Assembly: GCF_001542625.1 (NCBI RefSeq)
Contig: NZ_CP016279.1
Span: 9,238,001 to 9,302,000 of the forward strand
Direction of reading: 5' to 3'
From: Streptomyces griseochromogenes
Lineage (GTDB): Bacteria > Actinomycetota > Actinomycetes > Streptomycetales > Streptomycetaceae
Length of the DNA stretch: 64,000 nt
This document shows positions 33,032-41,795 of the stretch, piece after piece. The first letter of the stretch is position 1. Each line of letters starts with the position of its first letter. The position numbers and the translations under genes were made by a program. The notes beneath the pieces are model-generated. The model was not told where the DNA came from and searched no databases. It was given only the letters and a program-made list of their open reading frames with translations.

Positions 33032-35647
33032 CTACTGGCCGTCCACCGGCGGAAGGTCCTGCTCCGTCCAGATGGTCTTGCCGGTGGAGGTGTAGCGCGT
33101 GCCCCAGTGGTGGGTCATCTGGGCGATGATGAACAGGCCCCGGCCTCCCTCGTCGTCGCTCGCGGCGTGCCGCAGATTGGGCGTGGTGTGGCCGGTGTCG
33201 GACACCTCGCAGATCAGGGTCCGGTCGCGGATCAGACGCACCTGGATCGAGCCGCCGACGTAACGGATGGCGTTGGTGACCAGCTCGCTGACGATGAGCT
33301 CGCTGGTGAACGACAGATCGTCCAGCCCCCAGTCGCGCAGCTGCTTGCTGACGGCGGTGCGGATGGTGGCCACCCCCGCCGGGTCCGGAAGCAGCGCCCA
33401 CTCGGCGAACCGGCTCCGGTCGAGCAAGCGCGTGCGCACCACGAGCAGCGTCGCGTCCACGTCCACCGGCCCGGGCAGCAGCTTGGCCACCGCCCGGTCG
33501 CACAGCTTCTCCAGGGACCCCCGGTCGCCGGCGAGGACCTCGGCCAGCCGCTCGAGCCCGGCGTCACGGTCGTCGGCCGCCTGGAGGAGGCCGCCCGTGA
33601 AGAGGGCGACGAGACTGCCCGGCTCGAAGTCCAGCTCCGCGCTCTGGTAGGGCGGGCCGCCGATACCCAGCGGCGGTCCGGTCGGCAGGTCCGGATAGCC
33701 GACGACGCCCGTGCGCGGTTCGACGACCGCCAGCACCGGCTCCCCGGCCCGCGCCAGACTGCACTTTCCCGAGACCGGGTCGTACACCGCGTACAGGCAG
33801 GTCACACCCAGGCCCGCGTCGGCCCGCGACCTCAGGCGGCGCGGGCCGCGGCCCGTCCCGCCCTCGTGCGCGGCCTGCTCGACCAGGTCGTCCAGGCGGG
33901 ACAGGAGCTCGTCCGGGCTCAGGTCCAGCCGGGCCAGGACGCGCACGCCCGTGCTCAGGCGTCCCATGGTGGCCGCGGCGCGCATGCCGTGACCGAGCAC
34001 GTCCCCGACGACCAGGCCCACCCGGGTGCCCGACAGCGGGATGACGTCGTACCAGTCGCCGCCCACCCCGGACCCGCTGTCGGCGGGCAGATAGCGGCTC
34101 GCCGCGTCGACGGCGGCGTGCCGCGGCAGGCGGTGTGGAAGCAGACCCCGCTGGAGTTTGAGGGCCACGGTGTGACCGCGGGTGACCAACGGCATCAGCA
34201 GGAAACCGATCAGCAGGGCGCCGAGGCCCAGCACGGTGACCCCGCCGGTCCTTCCGATCAGCGGCAGGTCGACGCTGGTCGTGCCGTACCGGGGGTCCGA
34301 GTAGACGACGAAGGCCGCGTAGAGGAACAGCAGGGCCATCATCAGCCCGCCGAGCCCGGGCAGTACGCCCTTGAAGACCAGGTCTTTGACGCTGCGGGTG
34401 AGGACCTTGCGGTGGTACCAGACGCAGGCGAACCCGGTCAGTCCGTACTGGAAGGCGATCGCGAGGCCGACCGAGTCGATCGAGTCGGCCAGGATGTTCC
34501 GGCTGAACGACGTCAGCAGGACCAGCACGGCGATGGAGACCGCTCCCATGCCGACGGTCCCCCAGATCGGGGTGAGAAACCTGCGGTGGATCAGGGCGAA
34601 CCGGGCGGGGACCGCCTTGTGGACCGCCATGGAGAAGACGGTCCTGGCCAGGGGCAGGATGGTGGTCTGGGCCGAGGCCAGCGAGGAGGTCAGCACCATG
34701 AGGATCAGCAGTCTCGACAGGAGCATCCCCGTGTCGTGGCTCCCGAAGACGGCCTCGCCCAGTCCGGAGAACACGTCGTCCGAGTTGTTCGCGTTGCCGA
34801 GCCCGACGCCCGAGGTGCCGACTCCGGCGAACGCCTGCGCCGACGTGGACACCAGCCCGTACATGACCAGGAGCAGCACGGTGGACAGGACCGCCGCGCG
34901 TCCGGGGACACACGCGCTGTCGACGGTTTCCTCGTTGACCGAGAACGCGGTGTCCCAGCCCCAGTAGATGAAGACCCCCGCGAGGATGCCCGAGGTCAGG
35001 GCCGCCGCCGAGGGCACCTCGAAGGGGTTGAACCAGGACGCGGAAACGTGGATCGCCGTCGCGGGAGGGTCGGCGTAGACCCTGACCAGCGCGGTGACGG
35101 CGAACAGGATCAGCATGACCACTTCCAGGCACAGCAGCCAGCGCTGGACGGCCGCCGAGAACTCGATGCCGACGTAGCAGACCGCGGTGAGCACGGCGAT
35201 CCAGGCGATGCCCGCCACTGTGGTCCACAGCCGGTTCTCCGCCAGGGCGTCCAGGCCCACCAGTCGGAAGCCGTAGGCGGCGGCGATCTCGGCGAGGCTC
35301 ACCATGACGATGATGTCGGCGACGATGATGCCCCAGCCGCCCATCCAGCCGGTGCGCGGCCCGAAGGCACGGGTGGACCAGGTGAAGGTGGTCCCGCAGT
35401 CGGCGTTGCTCGCGTTGAGCTCCCGGAAGGCGTACGCGACCAGCAGCATCGGGATGAACGCCAGCATGGTGACGATGGGCGCCTGCAGTCCGACCCCGGC
35501 CACGATGACGCCCAGCGTGGCGGCGAGGCTGTACGCCGGGCCGGTGGAGGCCAGGCCCATGGCCACTGAGGAGAACATGCCCAGGGCGTCGCTCTTGAGC
35601 CCTTTCCGGCCGGCCCCCGTCCCGGGAGCGGGGCGGCCGGGGGACAT
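33032..35647 (-). CDS. Amino-acid permease fused to PP2C (SpoIIE) phosphatase and HATPase domains
   Basis: 871-residue single frame with no stop. Residues about 1-490 are a complete APC-superfamily amino-acid/polyamine permease of about 12 helices (GMFSSVAMGLASTGPAYSL, GIFIYWGWDTAF-like FIYWGWDTAFSVNEET, PIWGTVGMGAVSIAVL). Straight after the last helix, LKLQRGLLPHRLP opens a SpoIIE-type PP2C phosphatase (about 495-720) with the metal motifs GVGGDWYDV and VVGDVLGHG. A GHKL ATPase of the RsbW anti-sigma type follows (about 740-865): SELIVSELVTNAIRYVGG, then DTGHT and GGRGLFI. Phosphatase and ATPase normally follow PAS/GAF sensors; here a transporter takes that place. ATG 35647 is chosen; GTG and TTG starts up to 35704 are possible. 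Confidence 0.88.
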   Translation of the reverse strand: MSPGRPAPGTGAGRKGLKSDALGMFSSVAMGLASTGPAYSLAATLGVIVAGVGLQAPIVTMLAFIPMLLVAYAFRELNASNADCGTTFTWSTRAFGPRTGWMGGWGIIVADIIVMVSLAEIAAAYGFRLVGLDALAENRLWTTVAGIAWIAVLTAVCYVGIEFSAAVQRWLLCLEVVMLILFAVTALVRVYADPPATAIHVSASWFNPFEVPSAAALTSGILAGVFIYWGWDTAFSVNEETVDSACVPGRAAVLSTVLLLVMYGLVSTSAQAFAGVGTSGVGLGNANNSDDVFSGLGEAVFGSHDTGMLLSRLLILMVLTSSLASAQTTILPLARTVFSMAVHKAVPARFALIHRRFLTPIWGTVGMGAVSIAVLVLLTSFSRNILADSIDSVGLAIAFQYGLTGFACVWYHRKVLTRSVKDLVFKGVLPGLGGLMMALLFLYAAFVVYSDPRYGTTSVDLPLIGRTGGVTVLGLGALLIGFLLMPLVTRGHTVALKLQRGLLPHRLPRHAAVDAASRYLPADSGSGVGGDWYDVIPLSGTRVGLVVGDVLGHGMRAAATMGRLSTGVRVLARLDLSPDELLSRLDDLVEQAAHEGGTGRGPRRLRSRADAGLGVTCLYAVYDPVSGKCSLARAGEPVLAVVEPRTGVVGYPDLPTGPPLGIGGPPYQSAELDFEPGSLVALFTGGLLQAADDRDAGLERLAEVLAGDRGSLEKLCDRAVAKLLPGPVDVDATLLVVRTRLLDRSRFAEWALLPDPAGVATIRTAVSKQLRDWGLDDLSFTSELIVSELVTNAIRYVGGSIQVRLIRDRTLICEVSDTGHTTPNLRHAASDDEGGRGLFIIAQMTHHWGTRYTSTGKTIWTEQDLPPVDGQ

Positions 35648-35799
35648 GGCGCCGCCGAAGTGCCTCACCACTTGATTCCAACGCCGGGCCAGTGCCCTCC
35701 GCAACAGCGCAGGGCCGACGGGGTCCCGACGCCTGCGGGACCGGAGCGGTGCCGCAGGCGGCCGACGGCCCGGCCGGACGGGTCACGGAGCCGTACTCG

Positions 35800-36042
35800 C
35801 TACTCGACGGCCGGGTCCTCCTGCCCATGCCGCAGAGCCTGCTCGACCGCCTGCTCCACCTCGTGCGGACTGGCCTGGGTCGCTTCGGCGTAGGCGGTGA
35901 CGGCCGCCTTCACGGCGTCCGCGGCCGCGCGCCAGCGGCGGCACTGCTCGTCGTACTCGTCGCCGGTGAGACCTGCGAGGCGGGCACGTTCTTCTTCGGC
36001 GGAATGCTCCAGCTTGATCAATTCGTCGGGGATGTCTGCCAC
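35800..36042 (-). CDS. Small helical conserved protein (80 aa)
   Basis: 80-residue acidic protein starting at GTG 36042: ADIPDELIKLEHSAEEERAR, then GDEYDEQCRRWRAAADAVKAA and ATQASPHEVEQAVEQALRH in succession. It is probably two or three helices. Similar MADIPD-starting small proteins are scattered in Streptomyces genomes, with no known function. The larger frame to 36312 is antisense to the lipoprotein start and is not believed. It is divergent from the lipoprotein gene. Confidence 0.65.
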   Translation of the reverse strand: MADIPDELIKLEHSAEEERARLAGLTGDEYDEQCRRWRAAADAVKAAVTAYAEATQASPHEVEQAVEQALRHGQEDPAVE

Positions 36043-36214
36043 GACCAACGATCCTATGCGCGCCCGGCGGCACACCGCCCTCGCGCGTACCGCCCGATCG
36101 AGCTCTCTTTCGCACATCGCTCTTACGACGGACATCGGCAAACCGCTCGCGCGGGGGATCTCGGCCGGGTCGGCGGATGGGAGGCTGTGACCAGCGAAAA
36201 CGTTCAAGGGGGAA

Positions 36215-36904
36215 ATGATGATCCACCGTTCGGCAATCCGCCGGCTGAGCGCCGCCACCGCCATCACCGCCGTCGTGCTGCTGTCCGCCTGCTCCACGCT
36301 GGACCCTGACAAGCACCGCGTGGTCGGCTACGGCGTGAGTGCGCCGGTGCACAAGCTGGTCATCAAGGGCGGCACAGGGGACGTACGGGTGACCGGCGGT
36401 GGTTCGACGGTCAGGGTCACCGAGAGGCAGAGCTACAGGAGCGCTCCACCGCACACCACGCACTCCACCGCCGCCGACGGCACGCTGACCCTGACCTACG
36501 ACTGCCAGGACTGCGGCGTCGACTACGACGTACGGGTCCCGACCGGTACGGCGGTCTCCGTCGACGAGGGCACCGGTGACGTGTCGCTCACCGCCCTGGG
36601 CGGCCCGGTGAAGGCCGACACCGGCACCGGCACCATCACCGGCACGCGGCTCACGGCCCAAGAGGCCCGCTTGACCACGCAGACCGGCGGTGTCCGGGCG
36701 GCCTTCAGCCGCCCCCCGTCCGTCGTCCACGCCACCACCCAGACCGGCAGTGTCGACATCGCCGTCCCGCGCGGCACGCCGTACGCGGTCCAGGCCGGTG
36801 CTCAGACCGGCAAGGTCGATGTCGGTGTCGACCGGGCCGACGACAGCCCGCGCTCCATCACGGCGAGGGCCCAGACCGGTGACGTCACGGTCGAGGCGGC
36901 GTGA
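36215..36904 (+). CDS. Secreted lipoprotein with DUF4097-like beta-repeat domain
   Basis: 229-residue lipoprotein. A basic N-terminus and hydrophobic core end in a lipobox (LLSAC, acylated Cys about 26). The mature part is rich in short beta-strand repeats of the type TGTGDVSL / TQTGSVDIAV / AQTGKVDVGV / AQTGDVTVEA, matching DUF4097 'adhesin-like' repeats found near sensors of envelope state. A CQDC pair could form a disulphide. GGGGGAA precedes two consecutive ATGs (36215, 36218). Its last four bases overlap the start of the histidine kinase gene, so the three genes form an operon and the lipoprotein may be the sensory partner (inference). Confidence 0.82.
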   Translation: MMIHRSAIRRLSAATAITAVVLLSACSTLDPDKHRVVGYGVSAPVHKLVIKGGTGDVRVTGGGSTVRVTERQSYRSAPPHTTHSTAADGTLTLTYDCQDCGVDYDVRVPTGTAVSVDEGTGDVSLTALGGPVKADTGTGTITGTRLTAQEARLTTQTGGVRAAFSRPPSVVHATTQTGSVDIAVPRGTPYAVQAGAQTGKVDVGVDRADDSPRSITARAQTGDVTVEAA

Positions 36905-38082
36905 GCTCGCTTCTCCACGGGAGGACATGGCGGCGGCTGCTGCCCACCCTTCCCGCGTGGGCCCGGGACACCTCCCTCACGCTGCTCGCGGCGGTGGTCG
37001 GCGTGCTGTCCGTGCTGCAGAGCGAGTACATCCGCACCTGGTGGGTCTACGCACTGGCGCTCGGCACGGCGGTGCCCGTCCTGTGGCGTCGCCGGTCGCC
37101 CTTCGCCTGCCTGCTGCTGATGGCACCTTTCTCCGAAGGCATCAGCCTCTGGGCACACTGGGCGTATCCGCAGGTGCCGGTGGCCGCGATCGTCCTGATC
37201 TACACCGTCGCCGAGCGGGGGGCCGACTGGCAACGCTGGTTCACCCTGGCCGCCGTCACGGTCATCACCGTCCTGAGCACCTACAGCCCCAATGGGGCGA
37301 TCTTCAGCTGGCTGCCCCTGGCGGGCGGCTACATCCTCGGGTCCACCGTGCGGGAGCTGCGCCGGTCCGTCCGCACGCAGGCCGAGCGCGCCGCGCACCT
37401 GGAGCGCGAGGCCGCCGTCCGGGCCGCCCGTGCCACCGTCGAGGAACGGGCCAGGATCGCCCGCGAGATGCATGACATCCTGGCGCACGCGGTCAGCCTG
37501 ATGGTCGTGCAGGCGGAGGCCGGACCGGTCGCGGTGCGCACCCATCCCGACCGGGCGATCGCCGCGTTCGACGCCATCGCCGACTCAGGACGCGACGCCA
37601 TGGCCCAACTGCGCCGGATGCTGGACGTGCTCAAGGAGGACGGGGGCGCCCCGGAGCGCTCCCCGGCGCCCACCCTGGACGACCTGCCCGCCGTACTGGA
37701 CCGGGTCCGCGCCTCCGGCATCCGCTGCGCGTTCCACACCTCGGGCCTCGACGGTGCCGAACCACCGCAGGACGTGGCCGCCGCCGCGTACCGGATCGTC
37801 CAGGAGGCGCTCACCAACACGGTCAAGCACGCCTCGGCGAGCAGTGTCGAGGTCCGCGTCGACCGCACCGAGTCCGCTCTGGAGATCACGGTCGGCGACG
37901 ACGGCCGCGGCGTACCGGTACCGTCGTCCCACCACGGCGGCCTCTGGTCGGGCGGACGCGGCCTGATCGGCATCCGGGAACGCGCCGCCGCCTGCGGTGG
38001 CTCGGCCACCGCGGGTCCCGGCCCGGGCGGCCGGGGATTCGTGGTCACCGCCTGTCTGCCGACGGACTCCGGAAGGACATGA
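36901..38082 (+). CDS. Sensor histidine kinase, NarL-associated (HisKA_3)
   Basis: 393-residue membrane kinase. About five hydrophobic helices lie in residues 20-155 (LTLLAAVVGVLSVLQSEY, VPVAAIVLIYTVAERGA, WFTLAAVTVITVLSTY). A HisKA_3 dimerisation helix carries ARIAREMHDILAHAVSLM with H191 as the phospho-acceptor. The HATPase domain shows AYRIVQEALTNTVKHASAS and DDGRGVP, GGRGLIGIRERA. It begins inside the lipoprotein stop (GTGA overlap) and is followed 9 bp later by its response regulator. The signal is unknown. Confidence 0.92.
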   Translation: MSSLLHGRTWRRLLPTLPAWARDTSLTLLAAVVGVLSVLQSEYIRTWWVYALALGTAVPVLWRRRSPFACLLLMAPFSEGISLWAHWAYPQVPVAAIVLIYTVAERGADWQRWFTLAAVTVITVLSTYSPNGAIFSWLPLAGGYILGSTVRELRRSVRTQAERAAHLEREAAVRAARATVEERARIAREMHDILAHAVSLMVVQAEAGPVAVRTHPDRAIAAFDAIADSGRDAMAQLRRMLDVLKEDGGAPERSPAPTLDDLPAVLDRVRASGIRCAFHTSGLDGAEPPQDVAAAAYRIVQEALTNTVKHASASSVEVRVDRTESALEITVGDDGRGVPVPSSHHGGLWSGGRGLIGIRERAAACGGSATAGPGPGGRGFVVTACLPTDSGRT

Positions 38083-38091
38083 GGACACGGG

Positions 38092-38763
38092 ATGCAGCCG
38101 ATCCGGGTGGTCGTCGCCGACGACCAGGAACTGGTACGGGCCGGGTTCGCCATGATCCTCGATGCCCAGCCGGACATCGAGGTGGTCGCTGAAGCGGCCG
38201 ACGGCGCCCAGGCGATCGAGGCGGTGGCCGAGCACGCCCCGGACGTGCTGTTGCTCGACATCCGGATGCCGGTGACGGACGGCATCGAGGCGGCCCGCCA
38301 GGTGTGCGCCGCCGGCCCCTGCAAGGTGATCATGCTCACGACGTTCGACGTCGACGACTACGTGTACGAGGCGTTGTACGCGGGCGCCAGCGGGTTCCTC
38401 CTCAAGGATGTGCGACGGGACGACCTGGTCCACGGGGTACGGATGGTCGCGGCCGGCGAGGCGCTGCTCGCGCCGTCGGTGACGCGGCGGCTGATCGCCG
38501 AGTTCACCGGCCGTGGAGCACCGTCGGGTGGCGTGCGGGTGCCCTCCGCGCGGCTCGGTCAGCTCACGGTGCGGGAGCGGGAGACGCTGCGTCTGCTGGC
38601 TCGGGGGTTGTCCAACGCCGAGATCGCCGCCGAACTGGTGGTCAGCGAGCACACGGTGAAGACGCACGTCAGCAATGTGCTGTCGAAACTGGGGCTGCGG
38701 GACCGGGTGCACGCGGTGGTCTTCGCCTACGAGGCCGGCGCGGTCGTCCCCGGCCAGGAGTGA
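38092..38763 (+). CDS. LuxR/NarL-family response regulator
   Basis: 223-residue two-domain regulator. The receiver domain has D10/D11, the phosphorylated D56 in DVLLLDIRMPVTDG, and the lysine in GFLLKDV. The C-terminal LuxR helix-turn-helix reads LTVRERETLRLLARGLSNAE then ELVVSEHTVKTHVSNVLSKL. It is the output partner of the adjacent kinase; target genes may include its own operon. Confidence 0.95.
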   Translation: MQPIRVVVADDQELVRAGFAMILDAQPDIEVVAEAADGAQAIEAVAEHAPDVLLLDIRMPVTDGIEAARQVCAAGPCKVIMLTTFDVDDYVYEALYAGASGFLLKDVRRDDLVHGVRMVAAGEALLAPSVTRRLIAEFTGRGAPSGGVRVPSARLGQLTVRERETLRLLARGLSNAEIAAELVVSEHTVKTHVSNVLSKLGLRDRVHAVVFAYEAGAVVPGQE

Positions 38764-38840
38764 GACTCCCTGCGGGGATCACCCGTTGTGCCCGCGAGCG
38801 GGCACGGGTGGGCCGAGCGTTCGGCGCGGACCTGGGGCGG

Positions 38841-39374
38841 TCAGCGTTCGGCGTGCGCATCCGCGGGAGCGGCGGCGGCCTGTACGAGGTTGTGCTCCAG
38901 GCGTTCCAGGGTGTGCAGGGCCGCGGTCCGCTCGTCGGCCGAGAGGTCTGCCGCCACGAGGTCTTCGAGCTGGGCCCAGACCCGTTCGACCTCTCGGCGC
39001 AAGGCGTGGCTGGCCGCTGTGGGTTCGATGAGGGACGCCCGCTTGTCGGTGGGTGAGGGACGGCGGCGGACGAAGCCGGCCTGTTCCAGGCGTCGGACGG
39101 TGCGGGTCATGGTCGCGGCGTCGGAGTCCATCAGGCGCACCAGGTCGGCCTGCCGCTGGGGGCCGAGTTCCCACAGGTGCATCATGACCAGCTCCTGGCC
39201 CGGGTGCAGGCCGATGCGGCGCAGCAGCTGTCCCGCGAACATGCGGTGCAGACGGGCCAGGCGGAAGATCGCATGACTGATCGGGCCGCCGCCGGCCGCG
39301 GCGGGCACCGGGACGGTGGCCTCCTGTCCCGTCCCCGCGGGACCCGATCCGGCTTCCGGTGTGGACTGCGCCAT
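38841..39374 (-). CDS. MarR-family transcriptional regulator
   Basis: 177-residue winged-helix dimeric repressor. After a 30-residue Pro/Ala-rich tail come ISHAIFRLARLHRMFAGQLL, PGQELVMMHLWELGPQRQ, the recognition region DSDAATMTRTVRRLEQAG and the wing RRRPSPTDKRASLI. ATG at 39374 follows GAGGAAG. It is divergent from the Old Yellow Enzyme operon, and two near-identical palindromes lie between them, so it probably represses that operon and itself and responds to an electrophile or phenolic ligand (inference from the family). Confidence 0.92.
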   Translation of the reverse strand: MAQSTPEAGSGPAGTGQEATVPVPAAAGGGPISHAIFRLARLHRMFAGQLLRRIGLHPGQELVMMHLWELGPQRQADLVRLMDSDAATMTRTVRRLEQAGFVRRRPSPTDKRASLIEPTAASHALRREVERVWAQLEDLVAADLSADERTAALHTLERLEHNLVQAAAAPADAHAER

Positions 39375-39520
39375 GTCTTCCTCACTTTCCTGCCCGAGCA
39401 ACTTGATCCTACCTCTCAGTAGGCAAGCCCGCGGGCCGTCCAGACTTCCGCAAAGGAAGGGCCAGGCAGGACTATGTGACGCGCTTCACATTCGACACCG
39501 GGAATGACTGCCCTGGATTT

Positions 39521-39557
39521 ACCTGTTCGGACAGGTGATTTACTTGTTCGGACAGGC
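39521..39557. promoter_or_regulatory. Tandem palindromic operator between marR and OYE genes
   Basis: Two copies spaced by 21 bp: ACCTGTTCGGACAGGT at 39521-39536 (perfect 6-bp arms) and ACTTGTTCGGACAGGC at 39542-39557 (two mismatches). Both are flanked by TT(T)A. The 21-bp pitch, two helical turns, puts the dimers on one face of the DNA. Probable MarR operator. Confidence 0.75.
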
Positions 39558-39620
39558 AATCGCGGTGCGGGCATCGTGCGCCCGGGCCGCGCAGCAGCAC
39601 TCATCCCGAAGGAAGAAGCC

Positions 39621-40691
39621 ATGACCACTGCATTCGATCCGATCGACCTGGGCGGCAAGCGCCTGGCCAACCGCGTCGCGATGGCACCGATGACCCGCAG
39701 CCGCGCCTTCGGGCCCGGCGCCGCACCGACCGAGCTGATGGCGACGTACTACGCGCAGCGCGCCGGCGCCGGGCTGATCGTCACCGAGGGCGTCCAGCCC
39801 TCGCCGGTCGGCCAGGGCTACCCCGACACCCCCGGCCTGCACACGCCCGCGCAGGTGCGGGCGTGGCGGACGGTGACCGATGCCGTGCACCGCGAGGGCG
39901 GCGTGGTCTTCGCCCAGCTGATGCACACCGGCCGGGTCGGCCACCCCAGCCTGCTGCCCGACGGTCTGGTGCCGGTGGGCCCGTCGGCGGTGGCCGCCAA
40001 GGGCCAGGTCTTCACCCACGAGGGACCGAAGGACTTCGTGACGCCGAAGGAGCTGAGCGAGGCGGAGATCCGGCAGACGATCGCCGACTTCGCGGACGCG
40101 GCCCGCAACGCCGTCGAGGCCGGGTTCGACGGCGTGGAGATCCACGGCGCCAACGGCTACCTGGTCCACCAGTTCCTCGCGCCCGGCACCAACCGGCGCA
40201 CCGACGCCTGGGGCGGCACCACCGAGGGCCGGATCCGCTTCGCGGTGGAGGTCGTCACGGCGGTGGCCGAGGCGATCGGCGGCCACCGGGTCGGTCTGCG
40301 GATCTCGCCCGGAAACCCGTACAACGACATGTCCGAGGACAATCCGGGCGAGGTCTACCCCGCCCTGCTGGACCGGCTCGCCGGCCTGGAGCTGGCCTAC
40401 CTGCACCTGCTGGAAGGGCCGGACCGCGACCTCACGGCGCGGCTGCGCAAGGCATGGTCCGGCACGTTCGTCCTCAACCCGTTCACCTACCCCGACACCA
40501 CCGGCCCTGACGCGCTGGCCCTGATCGAGGACGGGAGCGCGGACATGATCGCCTACGGGGCACTGTTCCTGGCCAACCCCGACCTGCCCCGGCGTCTGGC
40601 CACCGGCGGTCCGTTCAACACGCCGGACCAGGCCACCTTCTACGGCGGCGACCACCGCGGCTACACCGACTACCCCGCCCTCACCGGCTGA
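39621..40691 (+). CDS. Old Yellow Enzyme family alkene reductase
   Basis: 356-residue FMN-dependent ene-reductase of the NemA type, reducing activated C=C bonds of enones, maleimides or nitro-compounds with NAD(P)H. FMN/active-site segments: NRVAMAPMTRSRAFGPG, GAGLIVTEGVQPSPVGQG, FAQLMHTGRVGHPSLL, FDGVEIHGANGYLVHQFL and IAYGALFLANPDLP. ATG 39621 follows GAAGGAAG; the upstream frame runs through the operators. It is the first gene of a three-gene plus-strand run with the quinone oxidoreductase and hydrolase, a typical electrophile-detoxification set. Confidence 0.95.
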   Translation: MTTAFDPIDLGGKRLANRVAMAPMTRSRAFGPGAAPTELMATYYAQRAGAGLIVTEGVQPSPVGQGYPDTPGLHTPAQVRAWRTVTDAVHREGGVVFAQLMHTGRVGHPSLLPDGLVPVGPSAVAAKGQVFTHEGPKDFVTPKELSEAEIRQTIADFADAARNAVEAGFDGVEIHGANGYLVHQFLAPGTNRRTDAWGGTTEGRIRFAVEVVTAVAEAIGGHRVGLRISPGNPYNDMSEDNPGEVYPALLDRLAGLELAYLHLLEGPDRDLTARLRKAWSGTFVLNPFTYPDTTGPDALALIEDGSADMIAYGALFLANPDLPRRLATGGPFNTPDQATFYGGDHRGYTDYPALTG

Positions 40692-40775
40692 GCGGCGACC
40701 GGACCGGCCCGGCCGCACCGTGAGTCAGAGCGCGTGCGGCTCCCTTCCCCACCTGCTTCCACCAAGGAGTTCCCG

Positions 40776-41681
40776 ATGTCCAAAGCGATCACATTCTCCG
40801 AGTACGGCGCGCCCGAGGTGCTGCGGCTGTCCGAGGTCACCGCGCCGGAGCCCGGCCCCGGCCAGGTCCGGATCCGCGTGCGGGCCGCCTCGGTGAACCC
40901 TCTCGACATGAAAATCCGGTCCGGTCTGATGGCCGGCACCGTCCCTGCCCGCTTTCCCGTGACCCCCGGCCTGGATGCGGCCGGTGTCGTCGACGCCGTC
41001 GGCGAGGGCGCCGACGCCGCCGTGGGGGACGAGGTCCTCGGTTCCGCCGTCGGCGGCGCCTACAGCGAGTACGCCCTGCTCGACCGGCCGGTGACCAAGC
41101 CCGCGGCTCTGTCGTGGGAGGTCGCCGCCTCACTGGTGACGGTCGGCCGGACCGCGTTCCGTGTCCTCGGGCAGCTGGGTGTACAGGCGGGTCAGACCCT
41201 GCTCGTCCATGGCGCCGGCGGCAGCGTGGGCACCATCGCGGTGCAGCTGGCCGTCGCCCGCGGCATCACCGTCATCGGAACGGCCGGCGAGCACGACATC
41301 GAGCGCGTCACCGCACTCGGCGCCACCGCCGTCCGCTACGGCGACGGCTGGGCGGAGCGGGTGAGGGCCGCGGCACCCCGGGGAGTCGACTTCGTCTTCG
41401 ACGCCTCCGGCGCGGGTGTGCTCGCCGACTCCGTCGTTCTGACCGGTGACAGCGCACACGTCATCACCATCGCCGACATGTCCGCCGCGCAGCACGGCGT
41501 CCGGTTCAGCGCCGGTGGCGACGACCAGGACGGGGAGTCCCTGCCTGAACTGGTCCGGCTGGCCGCCGCCGGCAGGCTCACCCTGCCGATCCTGCGCACC
41601 TATCCCCTGGCGGAAGCCGCGCGGGCGCACACCGACCTGGAGGCCCGTCACCACCACGGCAAGGCCGTACTGCTGCCCTGA
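40776..41681 (+). CDS. NADP-dependent quinone oxidoreductase-like MDR protein
   Basis: 301-residue zinc-independent medium-chain dehydrogenase. The GroES-like N-terminus is EYGAPEVLRLSEVTAPEPGP and VNPLDMKIRSG; the Rossmann motif is LLVHGAGGSVGTIAVQLA. The usual zinc ligands are absent. Family members reduce quinones or enones with NADPH. ATG 40776 follows AAGGAG. It lies 84 bp after the OYE gene, co-directional. Confidence 0.92.
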   Translation: MSKAITFSEYGAPEVLRLSEVTAPEPGPGQVRIRVRAASVNPLDMKIRSGLMAGTVPARFPVTPGLDAAGVVDAVGEGADAAVGDEVLGSAVGGAYSEYALLDRPVTKPAALSWEVAASLVTVGRTAFRVLGQLGVQAGQTLLVHGAGGSVGTIAVQLAVARGITVIGTAGEHDIERVTALGATAVRYGDGWAERVRAAAPRGVDFVFDASGAGVLADSVVLTGDSAHVITIADMSAAQHGVRFSAGGDDQDGESLPELVRLAAAGRLTLPILRTYPLAEAARAHTDLEARHHHGKAVLLP

Positions 41682-41795
41682 CCCCACGTCGGCACCGCCC
41701 GCCCTCCATGGCCGGCGATGTCCCGTCGCCCTGGCTCATCCGTGCCGGAACCGGCACCGAAACTCACCTCACGATCCGAAAGAGGACCCACCGCC

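Noticed and set aside
33029..35569. 846-codon plus-strand frame opposite the permease fusion
   Set aside because: Shadow of the real gene; no recognisable motif, while the minus strand has permease, PP2C and ATPase signatures.
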